Both the position numbers and the translations under genes were made by a program. A stretch of 64,000 nt of DNA from Hydrogenimonas sp. (lineage in GTDB: Bacteria > Campylobacterota > Campylobacteria > Campylobacterales > Hydrogenimonadaceae). Positions 17,213 to 25,213 of this stretch are shown here, in pieces (within the stretch, counting starts at the first letter, position 1; each line of letters begins with the position of its first letter). The stretch is from contig AP019005.1 of NCBI GenBank assembly GCA_003945285.1, forward strand, positions 124,001-188,000. Reading direction: 5' to 3'. The notes under the pieces are model-generated. The model was given only the letters and a program-made list of their open reading frames with translations. It was not told the origin of the DNA and made no database searches.

Positions 17213-18433
17213 ATGGCTGAAAAAATGGAATTGAATGAAGTGGAGGTCTGGGACGGCAATATGGCGGCGAGCCAGGCGCTTCGCCAGGCACAGGTTGATG
17301 TTGTCGCAGCTTATCCGATCACCCCTTCTACACCGATAGTTCAAAATTACAGTTCTTTTCTCGCCAACGGCTATATCGACGGCGAATTCGTAATGGTCGA
17401 GTCTGAACATGCCGCTATGAGCGGTTGTGTAGGTGCCGCGGCTGCAGGCGGACGTGTCGCTACGGCTACAAGTTCACAGGGGTTTGCACTTATGGCGGAG
17501 GTGCTCTACCAGGCGAGCGGTATGCGGCTTCCCATCGTGCTTACGGTTGTAAACCGCGCACTTGCGGCACCGCTGAACGTTAACGGTGACCACTCCGATA
17601 TGTATCTCGGCCGTGACAGCGGTTGGATTCAGATCGATGCGTTCAACTCGCAGCAGGCGTACGATCTTACCCTGATGGCTTTCAGGATCGGAGAAGATCA
17701 CAATGTAAGGCTTCCGGTTATGGTTCACCAGGACGGCTTCATAACATCACACACCGCCGAGAACGTCAGACCTCTCAGCGATGACGAAGCTTATGCTTTT
17801 GTCGGAGAGTTCAAGCCGATGAACCCGATGCTCGATCTTGCGAAACCGGTCACTTACGGCGTGCAGACGGAAGAGGATTGGCACTTCGAGCACAAAGCGC
17901 GTCAGCATGCGGACCTGATGACGAAGGTATTCGGAAAAGTCGAAGAGGTTTTCGAAGCCTTTGAAGAGAAGACCGGACGAAAATACAATATTGTCGAAGA
18001 GTATATGATGGATGATGCCGAAGTTGCGATAGTAGCGCTGGGCACCACCGTAGAGACTGCAGAGATGGTCGCCAAAATGATGCGTGAAGAGGGTATAAAA
18101 GCGGGTGTCGTGGCTCCGCGCCTCTTCCGCCCATGGCCCTATGAGCAGATCAAAAAAGCCCTCTCGAAGGTAAAAGCGGTAGCCTGCCTTGACAGAAGCA
18201 GCCCCAACGGGGCCCTGGGAACACTCTACAACGAAGTTACCGCATCGCTTTACCAGGGTGACAACAGGCCGGTAGTGACAAACTACATATACGGTCTTGG
18301 CGGCCGTGACTTCACGATAGACCACGCAAAAAACATTTTCAAAGAGCTGGATGCCAACGCGAAAGAGGGCAGACCTACTACACCACTTCAGCAGTTTATA
18401 GGACTTCGCGGTCCCAAACTGTCGTTTTATTGA
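17213..18433 (+). CDS. porA: Pyruvate:ferredoxin oxidoreductase alpha subunit
   Basis: 406 residues with VVAAYPITPSTPIVQNYS near the N-terminus (pyrimidine-binding domain), VESEHAAMSGCVGAAAAG, and the transketolase C-like domain (VAIVALGTTVETAEMV, GVVAPRLFRPWP). It builds the thiamine diphosphate site together with PorB. Spacing to porD is 12 bp with AGGAG before the ATG. Confidence 0.96.
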   Translation: MAEKMELNEVEVWDGNMAASQALRQAQVDVVAAYPITPSTPIVQNYSSFLANGYIDGEFVMVESEHAAMSGCVGAAAAGGRVATATSSQGFALMAEVLYQASGMRLPIVLTVVNRALAAPLNVNGDHSDMYLGRDSGWIQIDAFNSQQAYDLTLMAFRIGEDHNVRLPVMVHQDGFITSHTAENVRPLSDDEAYAFVGEFKPMNPMLDLAKPVTYGVQTEEDWHFEHKARQHADLMTKVFGKVEEVFEAFEEKTGRKYNIVEEYMMDDAEVAIVALGTTVETAEMVAKMMREEGIKAGVVAPRLFRPWPYEQIKKALSKVKAVACLDRSSPNGALGTLYNEVTASLYQGDNRPVVTNYIYGLGGRDFTIDHAKNIFKELDANAKEGRPTTPLQQFIGLRGPKLSFY

Positions 18434-18445
18434 TAGGAGCGCACG

Positions 18446-19408
18446 ATGAGTGAAATGAAAAAGATCAAAAACCTTAAAGAGTTTTCTACCTCTGCAGACC
18501 GTTTTGAAGGGGCGAACCTTCTTTGCCCGGGATGTGCGCACTCGATCATCGTCCGTGAGATTCTGAATGCCACGAACGACCCGCTTATCCTTTCAGCCTC
18601 TACAGGTTGTCTGGAGGTATGTACGGCCGTATATCCCTATACATCATGGGATGCCTCATGGATACATATAGGATTCGAGAACAGCTCTACAGCTATAGCG
18701 GGTGCGGAGGCTATGTACAAAACGCTCAAGAGAAAAGATAGGCTGCCGGAGTCGTGCAAGGGCAAATCTCCCAAATTCATCGCATTCGGAGGGGACGGCT
18801 CTACTTATGACATCGGTTTCCAGTGGATCTCCGGATGTTTCGAGCGCGGTCACGATATGATGTATGTATGTCTCGATAACGAGGTCTACGCAAATACCGG
18901 CGGACAGCGAAGCTCCGCCACCCCGATCGGGGCCAGTACCACAACATCCCCGGCGGGACGTGTCAGCTACGGAGAGAAGAAGAACAAGAAAGATATGGTG
19001 CAGATCATGGCGGCTCACGGTTCACCCTATGTGGCACAGGTCGCTCCGAACAAGTGGAAAGATATGGTCAAAAAGATCCAGAAAGGCTTCGCTACGGAAG
19101 GCCCTGTATATATAAATGCCATGAGTGCATGTACCACCGAGTGGAAATTTGCCCCGGACGACACGATAGCCATCTCCGACCTGGCTACAGACTCTCTGGT
19201 CTTCCCGCTCTACGAGATAGAGAACGGTACGAAGCTCACTATAACGTACAGACCAAAAAACAAGATTCCTGTAAGAGACTACCTGGGTGCGCAGGGACGC
19301 TTCAAGCACCTTTTCAAGCCCGAGTACGAGTATCTCATCGACGAGTGGCAGAAGAGGGTCGACGACTACTGGGAGTATCTCCAGAGGCGCGAAGAGGCCG
19401 GAGTATAA
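18446..19408 (+). CDS. porB: Pyruvate:ferredoxin oxidoreductase beta subunit
   Basis: 320 residues with the thiamine diphosphate-binding motif FGGDGSTYDIGFQW ... DNEVYANTGGQRSSATP, and cluster cysteines in LCPGCAHS and later, including CTTEW. It is the TPP-binding subunit of the four-subunit enzyme, as in Helicobacter pylori; Campylobacter jejuni instead has a fused single chain. A classic terminator follows three bases after the stop. Confidence 0.96.
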   Translation: MSEMKKIKNLKEFSTSADRFEGANLLCPGCAHSIIVREILNATNDPLILSASTGCLEVCTAVYPYTSWDASWIHIGFENSSTAIAGAEAMYKTLKRKDRLPESCKGKSPKFIAFGGDGSTYDIGFQWISGCFERGHDMMYVCLDNEVYANTGGQRSSATPIGASTTTSPAGRVSYGEKKNKKDMVQIMAAHGSPYVAQVAPNKWKDMVKKIQKGFATEGPVYINAMSACTTEWKFAPDDTIAISDLATDSLVFPLYEIENGTKLTITYRPKNKIPVRDYLGAQGRFKHLFKPEYEYLIDEWQKRVDDYWEYLQRREEAGV

Positions 19409-19411
19409 GAG

Positions 19412-19433
19412 AAGCCCCCTTACGGGGCTTTTC
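19412..19433 (+). terminator. Rho-independent terminator of porCDAB
   Basis: AAGCCCC, short loop, GGGGCTT followed by TT, starting three bases after the porB stop. This is the clearest intrinsic terminator in the window. Confidence 0.85.
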
Positions 19434-19571
19434 GGGCCATACTGCGTAAAAGGCGCAGCAGTTCCTTGGAACTTTATTTTGCCTATCCATATTCGGCATG
19501 GAGTAAAAGTTAAAAATTCTTCTTCACTATTTCCTCAAACGGACTTTAATCACAGATGTAGTACTCTAACA

Positions 19572-19697
19572 ACTGACCTTACGCAAAATATGCACACCGA
19601 ACGGGACCTGCCATGCACGAGCTGACGGAAAGTGCGCTTTTTTAGCTGTCTTTCCCGCTCAAATCCCGGGAAGCTACAAATTTTGCGTAACTTCAGT
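19572..19697 (+). repeat. Family B palindromic repeat, copy B1, in the luxS leader
   Basis: 126 bp bounded by ACTGACCTTACGCAAAAT and TTTTGCGTAACTTCAGT. Its right half repeats the CCCGCTCAAATCCCGGG core of copies B2 and B3 in the inverse sense. It ends 14 bp before luxS and fills much of the 303-bp gap after porB; the rest of that gap (19434-19571) shows nothing recognisable. Any luxS promoter must lie inside it or upstream. Confidence 0.75.
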
Positions 19698-19711
19698 AAA
19701 AAAGGAAAAAT

Positions 19712-20227
19712 ATGCCTCTTCTTGAAAGCTTTACCGTAGATCATACGATTATGCCGGCACCCGCCGTCCGAAAAGCCAAAACGATGAAGACCCCGTGCGG
19801 TGATATCATCACCGTCTTCGACCTGCGCTTCTGCCGCCCCAACAGGGAGATGATGAGTGAAAAGGGTGTCCATACACTTGAGCATCTCTTTGCGGGTTTC
19901 ATGCGTGACCATCTCAACGGCAATGATGTCGAGATTATCGATATCTCTCCTATGGGGTGCAGAACCGGTTTCTATATGAGTCTTATCGGAGAGCCCGATG
20001 AACGAACCGTTGCCGAAGCGTGGGAAGCCGCTATGGAGGATGTCATGAACGTTCGCAGTATGGCCGATATTCCGGAGCTGAACAGGTACCAGTGCGGAAG
20101 CTGCAGGATGCACTCACTCGATGAAGCAAAAGCGATAGCCAAAGGTGTGCTCGACCGCGGAATAGGTATCATGCACAACGAAGAGCTGAAGCTTGATCCG
20201 GAAAAACTGGAGGGTGCGACATGCTGA
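19712..20227 (+). CDS. luxS: S-ribosylhomocysteine lyase
   Basis: LuxS cleaves S-ribosylhomocysteine into homocysteine and DPD, the precursor of AI-2, in the activated methyl cycle. The 171 residues contain the metal site HTLEH (His54, His58) with Cys128 in YQCGSC, and the catalytic Cys83 in MGCRTGFYM. Length is normal. AAGGAAAAAT precedes the ATG. It overlaps the next gene by 7 bases, so the two are probably coupled. Metabolic recycling is certain; signalling cannot be judged from sequence. Confidence 0.98.
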   Translation: MPLLESFTVDHTIMPAPAVRKAKTMKTPCGDIITVFDLRFCRPNREMMSEKGVHTLEHLFAGFMRDHLNGNDVEIIDISPMGCRTGFYMSLIGEPDERTVAEAWEAAMEDVMNVRSMADIPELNRYQCGSCRMHSLDEAKAIAKGVLDRGIGIMHNEELKLDPEKLEGATC

Positions 20228-20523
20228 TAGAACTTCCGCTCGACTCGAAAGATAGGGAAAAGGCAAAAATAGTTACGATGGAGAGCGCCGCCTGCTGGGG
20301 ACTCATAACATTTGAAGAGGGTGCGGTAAAGGGTATCGAATTTTTCGACAGGCGGGAGGATATAAGCGATTTCGTAGATTATGCCGTCGTTGCCAGGCAG
20401 GGCGAGCCGATATGGCCCCTGATGGAGGAGAGCATATTCGTTCTGGTTGCCGAAGAGGGGATGGGTATAGATGAGATAATGGAGCGTTTCAAGTTCAAAG
20501 AGCTTCACGAGGCGAGCTACTGA
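20221..20523 (+). CDS. Small NifX-like (dinitrogenase cofactor-binding domain) protein
   Basis: 100 residues with a weak likeness to the NifX/NifB-C cofactor-binding fold: an opening strand with LPLDS, a middle strand [19 protein letters not shown], then a region ending [18 protein letters not shown]. The histidine found in many family members is absent. It overlaps luxS by 7 bases and mnmD follows 18 bp on, forming a three-gene unit. The function is unknown; the fold guess is an inference from pattern only. Confidence 0.5.
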   Translation: MLIELPLDSKDREKAKIVTMESAACWGLITFEEGAVKGIEFFDRREDISDFVDYAVVARQGEPIWPLMEESIFVLVAEEGMGIDEIMERFKFKELHEASY

Positions 20524-20541
20524 TAGGAGGAGCTGCGGCAA

Positions 20542-21318
20542 GTGGATGGTGAAAAGTTGTGGAAACCGGCTATAAAGGCATCTCTCGTAAAGAGTGATGA
20601 CGGCACTTTTACCGCCCGCTCGAAAGAGTTCGACGAGTGCTACCACTCTACCAGGGACGGAGCCTTGAGAGAGTCCCTGAAAAAGCATGTGGAGCCGGCT
20701 TTCTCTCTTGTAGATCCCGAAAAAGAGAGTTTGACCATATTGGACATCTGCTTCGGACTGGGCTATAACACTCTCACTACACTCTTTCATATCAAAAGTA
20801 AAGGCCTCCCCGTAAAAGTGCATATAGTTTCACCCGAGATGGATGAGGCGCTGGTTCGTTCACTCGTCGACTTTCCATACCCCAAAGAGCTGCAGCCTTT
20901 CAGGACAGTCGTAGAGTCTATCGCCGAAAAGGGTGAATATGAAGATGAACGGACGTTCATAGAGGTGAAGTTCGGCGATGCGAGAGAGTTTTTGCGAAGC
21001 TGCAGCTTGAGATTCGATATTGTCTACCAGGATGCCTTCAGCCCCAAAAAGAATCGGCTTCTTTGGACACTGGAGTATTTCAGGGAGCTTGCCGCACGTC
21101 TTGAAAGAGAGGCGGTGATCACTACATACTCTTCAGCCACACCTGTAAGACTCGCAATGCAGGAGAACTCACTCTATCTCTATAAACCGCCTGAAAGCGG
21201 AGTGCGCAGCGGCACCATCGCCTCACCATCGCCTAACCTTCCGCTCGACCCTATAGATATGGCACTTAAAAAAGAGCGAAACCCTTCCGCATCACCTCTT
21301 AGAGACAACGGATTGTAG
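20542..21318 (+). CDS. mnmD: MnmD-type tRNA (mnm5s2U34) methyltransferase
   Basis: 258 residues, SAM-dependent, equivalent to the MnmC N-terminal methyltransferase domain: SKEFDECYHSTRDGALRES, SAM loop LDICFGLGYNTLTTL, KFGDAREFL, and DIVYQDAFSPKKN before LWTLEYF. It would methylate the aminomethyl group at the wobble uridine formed by the MnmEG pathway; mnmG lies 6 kb away. The oxidase half of MnmC is absent, as in stand-alone MnmD. GTG at 20542 follows GGAGG. Confidence 0.85.
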   Translation: MDGEKLWKPAIKASLVKSDDGTFTARSKEFDECYHSTRDGALRESLKKHVEPAFSLVDPEKESLTILDICFGLGYNTLTTLFHIKSKGLPVKVHIVSPEMDEALVRSLVDFPYPKELQPFRTVVESIAEKGEYEDERTFIEVKFGDAREFLRSCSLRFDIVYQDAFSPKKNRLLWTLEYFRELAARLEREAVITTYSSATPVRLAMQENSLYLYKPPESGVRSGTIASPSPNLPLDPIDMALKKERNPSASPLRDNGL

Positions 21319-21357
21319 CGATACACCTCCGTCAAACCATCGAGACCCGTCGGTACT

Positions 21358-21425
21358 ACACAAATCTCCCGACTCTGCCGGACCGAAAGCTCCGCACCGG
21401 TTTCAAACTACTCTATTTCAGAAAA
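21358..21425 (+). repeat. Remnant of a family A repeat
   Basis: TTTCAAACTACTCTATTTCA at about 21401-21420 matches the right end of full family A copies (TTTCAAACTATTCTATTTCA) with one mismatch, and ACAAATCTC near 21359 resembles the left end. The middle is lost. It lies 50-100 bp after mnmD in an otherwise featureless 200-bp gap. Confidence 0.5.
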
Positions 21426-21518
21426 TCAGCTTCACTTATTTGTAAAATGTGTTATCATGGAGCCAAGCGATAACTATATTTTATAGACTGGATGGGAATC
21501 GCATGAAAGGAGGTCGCT

Positions 21519-21962
21519 TTGAAACTCGTAACAAAAGCGGTTTTGGCAGCGGTTGGGCTCTTCGCCCTTATACAGGCGGTGCCTTACGGCAGAGACCATG
21601 AAAACCCGGAAGTTTTGTCGGAGCCGAAGTGGGACTCTCCAAAAACGAGAGAGCTCTTTATGCGCGCATGCGGCGACTGCCACTCGAATGAGACAGAGTG
21701 GCCGTGGTACAGCAATATAGCCCCCGCATCCTGGCTTGTTACATACGGTGTAAAAGAGGGGCGTGAGCATCTAAATGTCTCAATGTGGGGTGTACAGAAG
21801 AATAATGAAGCGGATGAGGCGGCAGAAGAGGTGCGTGAAGGAGAGATGCCGCCTTTCGGGTATCTGCTGGCGCATCCCGAGGCGCGGTTAAATGATGCGG
21901 AAAAGAGGCTCCTTATAGATGGGCTGGTAAGAACCTTCGGTGATAGGAAAGATGATGACTGA
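21519..21962 (+). CDS. Haem-binding domain protein with one c-type haem site
   Basis: 147 residues: an N-terminal anchor or signal ([16 protein letters not shown]), the motif [19 protein letters not shown] characteristic of the Haem_bd family, and a C-terminal block [21 protein letters not shown] typical of the same family. It is exported and probably binds a single haem c. TTG at 21519 is chosen because AAAGGAGG stands seven bases upstream. It appears to be transcribed alone; an electron-transfer or sensory role is possible but not shown. Confidence 0.85.
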   Translation: MKLVTKAVLAAVGLFALIQAVPYGRDHENPEVLSEPKWDSPKTRELFMRACGDCHSNETEWPWYSNIAPASWLVTYGVKEGREHLNVSMWGVQKNNEADEAAEEVREGEMPPFGYLLAHPEARLNDAEKRLLIDGLVRTFGDRKDDD

Positions 21963-22040
21963 AGCGGTTTCGGCGGCTAACTTTAAAAACTCCTTAGCTT
22001 ATGCTATACTGCTAAATATAGTTTATATAAGGAGACTCAA

Positions 22041-22610
22041 ATGGGAGAGCTTTTACTGAAGATAGCAAGGGAGGCGATAGCAGAAAAGTTCGGACTTGCG
22101 CCGCAGCTCGACAGGGAGAAGCTTATAAAAGAGCACCCTGAACTGCTTGAAAAACAGGCCACGTTCGTAACGCTTTCGATAAACGGACAGCTAAGAGGCT
22201 GCATAGGTTCCATAATTCCCCACAGACCGCTCATAGAGGATTTGATAGCAAATGCAAGGGCGGCGGCTTTCGAAGACCCTAGATTCCCCTCTCTTAGTGC
22301 GGAAGAGTTTCAAAATGTAGATATAGAGGTTTCGCTTCTGACTGTTCCTGAACAGCTCGAATACAGCGATATAGAGGATCTTCGCAGAAAGATAGTTCCG
22401 GGTAAAGACGGCGTAATTCTCCAGCTGGACGGCCGACAGGCGACATTTCTGCCGCAGGTATGGGAGGAGTTGAACGATTTCGACCTCTTTTTCGCACACC
22501 TTTGCCTGAAAGCCGGACTTCCGCAGAACTGCCTGGAGTACCATCCGGTAATATATACCTACCGTGTCGAGAAGTTCAAGGAGTGCGACAGCGCCGGATG
22601 CGGCCTGTAA
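22041..22610 (+). CDS. AMMECR1 family protein (AmmeMemoRadiSam protein A type)
   Basis: 189 residues with the family core TFVTLSINGQLRGCIGSI (the LRGCIG signature), ARAAAFEDPRFPSLSAEEF, and GVILQLDGRQATFLPQVWEEL. AMMECR1 proteins are widespread and functionally unsolved; in many bacteria they occur with a Memo protein and a radical SAM enzyme, but neither is nearby here. Promoter-like TATACT and an AAGGAGA ribosome site precede the ATG. The Cys-rich tail (CDSAGCGL) is a local feature. Confidence 0.9.
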   Translation: MGELLLKIAREAIAEKFGLAPQLDREKLIKEHPELLEKQATFVTLSINGQLRGCIGSIIPHRPLIEDLIANARAAAFEDPRFPSLSAEEFQNVDIEVSLLTVPEQLEYSDIEDLRRKIVPGKDGVILQLDGRQATFLPQVWEELNDFDLFFAHLCLKAGLPQNCLEYHPVIYTYRVEKFKECDSAGCGL

Positions 22611-22635
22611 TGTACAAAACAGCGGCTCTCTCCGG

Positions 22636-22941
22636 TTAAAACCCGGTAACCAGAAAGTCTATTGCTGCTACAATCGCACTTCGTTCATCTTCCAGGGAAA
22701 CCACTTTTGTTTTGCAATACTCTTTCGGTACGGTTGCCATCTCCTGCGTGACCATAACCACTTCCGAGTTCTCTATCGAGAAGATCGGGTTTAGATGTGA
22801 GATAGGTTCTACTCCTGTCATCAGCGGCACTACGGTACGTGTTGCGAGACCATCGAGAAGATCGTTTTGTATATCAAGAAGATACGGGACCCTTTCTGCC
22901 GTTTTCCTATTCGGATTTTTATAGACATCAAATTGTGCCAC
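22636..22941 (-). CDS. ccdB: CcdB family toxin
   Basis: 101 residues matching CcdB: MAQFDVYKNPN at the start, VPYLLDIQNDLLDGLATRTVVPL, and a C-terminal block ending IDFLVTGF, where CcdB keeps its gyrase-poisoning Trp-Gly-Ile; here the end reads differently (LVTGF), so gyrase may not be the target or the toxin may be weakened. The GTG start overlaps the antitoxin stop by one base (TAGTG). A classic two-gene toxin-antitoxin operon with the antitoxin first. Confidence 0.88.
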   Translation of the reverse strand: MAQFDVYKNPNRKTAERVPYLLDIQNDLLDGLATRTVVPLMTGVEPISHLNPIFSIENSEVVMVTQEMATVPKEYCKTKVVSLEDERSAIVAAIDFLVTGF

Positions 22942-23180
22942 TAAAATCTCCTGAACTCTTCGGCAAAGATCCCTTCATCTTCTATCCGGCGATTGTACGC
23001 CTCCATGGAGAGGCGATTCTTTTCCAGCCACTCCCTTTTCGCACTCTCTTTTTGGAGAATGGCAAGGTGTTTTTTGAGTGCATCCCGAATAATCCGGCTC
23101 TTTTTTAGCCCGGTCTGCAGAGCGGTTTTGGAAAGCGCATCTATAAGACTCTCTTCAAGTGTTACCGTTATTTTCCTCAT
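22941..23180 (-). CDS. ccdA: CcdA-like ribbon-helix-helix antitoxin
   Basis: 79 residues: an N-terminal ribbon-helix-helix (RKITVTLEESLIDALSKTA then KKSRIIRDALKKHL) for dimeric DNA binding and autoregulation, followed by a charged C-terminal segment (EWLEKNRLSMEAYNRRIEDEG) of the type that neutralises CcdB. The start at 23180 is supported by AGGAGA just upstream; an extended frame to 23213 would read into repeat B2. The pair lies between ordinary genes next to that repeat. Confidence 0.85.
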   Translation of the reverse strand: MRKITVTLEESLIDALSKTALQTGLKKSRIIRDALKKHLAILQKESAKREWLEKNRLSMEAYNRRIEDEGIFAEEFRRF

Positions 23181-23198
23181 ATGCGTTTCTCCTGAGTA

Positions 23199-23378
23199 AC
23201 TGACCATAAGCAAAATTTGTCAGCCCCGGGATTTGAGCGGAAAAATATCGATCAAAAAACCGCGCTTGCCCGTCAGGGCGCCGAAGGCGTCAGCTGTTTT
23301 TAGAGGTGCCCTATAGATATTTTGCAGCGTCCCGCAGGGCAAATCCCGCTCGGCGTGCGGATTTTGCGTAAGGTCAGT
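23199..23378 (+). repeat. Family B palindromic repeat, copy B2
   Basis: 180 bp with ends ACTGACCATAAGCAAAAT and ATTTTGCGTAAGGTCAGT. Internally near-identical to copy B3 (44128-44294), but with a 13-bp insertion holding AGAGGTGCCCTAT at about 23301-23313. It ends 19 bp from the ccdA start, so the toxin-antitoxin promoter must lie in or next to it. The gap 23181-23447 holds nothing else recognisable. Confidence 0.85.
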
Positions 23379-23447
23379 GAGCAAATACCATATTTTACCA
23401 TACTATTGGAAAGCATTAAGATATACGGAGATATAGATCCCGAAACT

Positions 23448-23735
23448 CTATCCCGAGAGCTCTCTGCTCTCCTCCGCTTTGAGAAGCCATACGAAGACTT
23501 CAGCGACCGCCTGGAAGAGCTTCGGGTCTATGTGTGCGCCTACATCCTCTCTCAGCAGCGATTCGGCGAGTGCTTCGTTTTGAAAGAGGGGAATATCGAA
23601 CTCTTTTGCCTTCTCTATGATTTTGACAGCTATCTCTCCCCTGCCCGAAGCGACGACCTTCGGTGCACCCTCGTGCGCTTCGTACTTCAGTGCGGCGGCC
23701 TTTTTGTCTACTTTCTTATGTGGATCGCCAGCCAT
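23448..23735 (-). CDS. FlhB C-terminal-domain homologue (FlhB2/FhlB type)
   Basis: 95 residues corresponding only to the cytoplasmic end of FlhB/EscU: KAAALKYEAHEGAPKVVASGRGEIAVKI and IPLFQNEALAESLLREDVGAHI. The autocleaving NPTH of full-length FlhB is replaced by the GAPKVVA segment, as in other stand-alone homologues, so it would not self-cleave. It probably modulates flagellar type III export. ATG at 23735 follows AAAGGG; it overlaps the end of the cupin gene by 28 bases, so the two are coupled. Confidence 0.8.
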   Translation of the reverse strand: MAGDPHKKVDKKAAALKYEAHEGAPKVVASGRGEIAVKIIEKAKEFDIPLFQNEALAESLLREDVGAHIDPKLFQAVAEVFVWLLKAEESRELSG

Positions 23736-24010
23736 CTGCACCCTTTCGTCGTTTTCACCACCCTGTGCGGAGTGTCTGCCGGTATCAGGGTGAAATCCCC
23801 GCTCTTCAGTTCTATCAGGGTGCCGCCCATCTCCAGAGAGGCCCTCCCTTCGATCAGCAGTACAGCTTCGTCATGCGGCTGGTTGTAGAGCCGCTCATCC
23901 GGCGTGTCGCTGCTTACAATAAGCTCTATATGCACGTTTCCGTTTTCAAGAAGTGTTTCGAAGAGCTCCCCGGTTTCGGGTATGGGTACGTCGAAGAGAT
24001 TTCGAATCAT
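23708..24010 (-). CDS. Small cupin-domain protein
   Basis: 100 residues forming a single cupin barrel: metal-type motif 1 in NQPHDEAVLLIEGRASLEMG and motif 2 in GDFTLIPADTPHRV. The His and Glu/His positions expected for a metal are partly present (His in NQPHDE, His in TPHRV). It lies directly after thpR (one-base gap) and overlaps the FlhB-like gene. A stress or sugar-related enzyme role is possible but not determinable. Confidence 0.82.
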   Translation of the reverse strand: MIRNLFDVPIPETGELFETLLENGNVHIELIVSSDTPDERLYNQPHDEAVLLIEGRASLEMGGTLIELKSGDFTLIPADTPHRVVKTTKGCRWLAIHIRK

Positions 24011-24011
24011 C

Positions 24012-24512
24012 TCAAAACTCCTCCAGCGGTATATATATGGGACCGTTTTGTGTGAGGCGGCTCTCTATCAGGTAGATGGGAGCCTCGATGGTGCCGAGAG
24101 GCTCGCTCATCCATGGGCGCTCCAGTGTTCTGTAGCCGTTCGAGCGCGTATGTTTTATGCGTGCGAGCGTAACATGGGGTTTGAAAGGCTCATCGGGCTC
24201 CATACCCAGCATCTGTGCGATTTTTCGGTGCATCACGGTGGAGACTACCGTCGAGGTTTTAAGAAAAAGAACTTTCGGGTGCGGATTGCCGAACGTGCCG
24301 TAGCCTTGAAGGGCCATAGGGAGGCGCGGCGCCATTTTGAGCTCTCTGAGCCTCTCGATAATAGGAGCGGCGCTCGGCTGCTCACCGAAAAAATACCATG
24401 TAAGGTGGAGGTTCTTCGGCTCCACCCACTTTGCGTCGAAAAAGGGTTCCATATCTCTTTTTATATCGTCATAGAAATCGACATTGGCGAAGCTGGCAAG
24501 AAAAAGGCGCAT
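24012..24512 (-). CDS. thpR: RNA 2',3'-cyclic phosphodiesterase (2H family)
   Basis: 166 residues with the two catalytic HxTx motifs, HLTWYFFG (about residue 36) and HVTLARIK (about residue 125), and the N-terminal MRLFLASF strand of the ThpR family, which opens 2',3'-cyclic phosphate RNA ends. Length is slightly short for the family. First gene of a leftward run of three; the short region 24513-24586 before ribE has no recognisable feature. Confidence 0.88.
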   Translation of the reverse strand: MRLFLASFANVDFYDDIKRDMEPFFDAKWVEPKNLHLTWYFFGEQPSAAPIIERLRELKMAPRLPMALQGYGTFGNPHPKVLFLKTSTVVSTVMHRKIAQMLGMEPDEPFKPHVTLARIKHTRSNGYRTLERPWMSEPLGTIEAPIYLIESRLTQNGPIYIPLEEF

Positions 24513-24586
24513 CTCTCTCCTTTCGGGCTAATAACCGCAAACTACCCACTGCACACTGCACACTGCCCGCTGCTAACAGCTGACTC

Positions 24587-25204
24587 TCAATAAAGTGCCT
24601 GTATCCTCTCTATCGTCTCCCACCCGGTCTTTTCGGACTCCTCCCGTTTTTGGAGTATGTTTGCCACGTAGCGGGCGAAGAGATCGGTCTCTATGTTTAC
24701 CCTGGTTCCCCTCTTGTAGCTTCCGAAGAGTGTCTCTTTCATTGTGTGGGGGATTATGGTGAGCCTGAAGCCGTTTTGTGACGTTTCATTTACCGTAAGG
24801 CTCACTCCGTCGACAGTTATGGAGCCTTTCGGAATGACATACTGCATGAACTCCTCCGGTATGGTTATAAAAAAGTCGGTCCCGTTGCTTCTTCTCTCTA
24901 TCTTCTCTATTTTGCCTACGGTATCGACATGCCCCTGGACTATGTGGCCCTCGAAACGGTCTCCCATCTTCATCGCCGGCTCTATGTGGACCTTTCCGCG
25001 CAGATTTTCGATGGCGATCACTTCGCGCGTCTCGTCTGCCAGCTCTACCGAAAAACCGTTTTCATACACTCCGACCACCGTGAGACAGGCTCCGTTTACC
25101 GCCACGGAGTCTCCTATCTTCGGGCGGTAAGATGCTTTCAGCGTCAGAATGTTGTTGCTGTATGAGACCACTTCGGCCGTTTCGCGAATAAGTCCTGTAA
25201 ACAT
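24587..25204 (-). CDS. ribE: Riboflavin synthase (alpha chain)
   Basis: 205 residues built from two lumazine-binding repeats: MFTGLIRETAEVV ... GDSVAVNGACLTVVG, and FEGHIVQGHVDTVGKI ... GSITVDGVSLTVN. It joins two 6,7-dimethyl-8-ribityllumazine molecules to make riboflavin. Length is normal. It follows the receiver-domain gene by 9 bp on the same strand. Confidence 0.97.
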   Translation of the reverse strand: MFTGLIRETAEVVSYSNNILTLKASYRPKIGDSVAVNGACLTVVGVYENGFSVELADETREVIAIENLRGKVHIEPAMKMGDRFEGHIVQGHVDTVGKIEKIERRSNGTDFFITIPEEFMQYVIPKGSITVDGVSLTVNETSQNGFRLTIIPHTMKETLFGSYKRGTRVNIETDLFARYVANILQKREESEKTGWETIERIQALY

Positions 25205-25213
25205 ATTACCCCT

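Noticed and set aside
19434-19571. Possible tRNA or small RNA between porB and luxS
   Set aside because: No cloverleaf, no T-loop GTTCGA/TTCAA pattern and no strong hairpin outside repeat B1.
22636-24512. Defence or mobile island between AMMECR1 and ribE
   Set aside because: Only a CcdAB pair and a palindromic repeat are present; the other genes (FlhB2, cupin, thpR) are ordinary and no integrase or nuclease set is seen.
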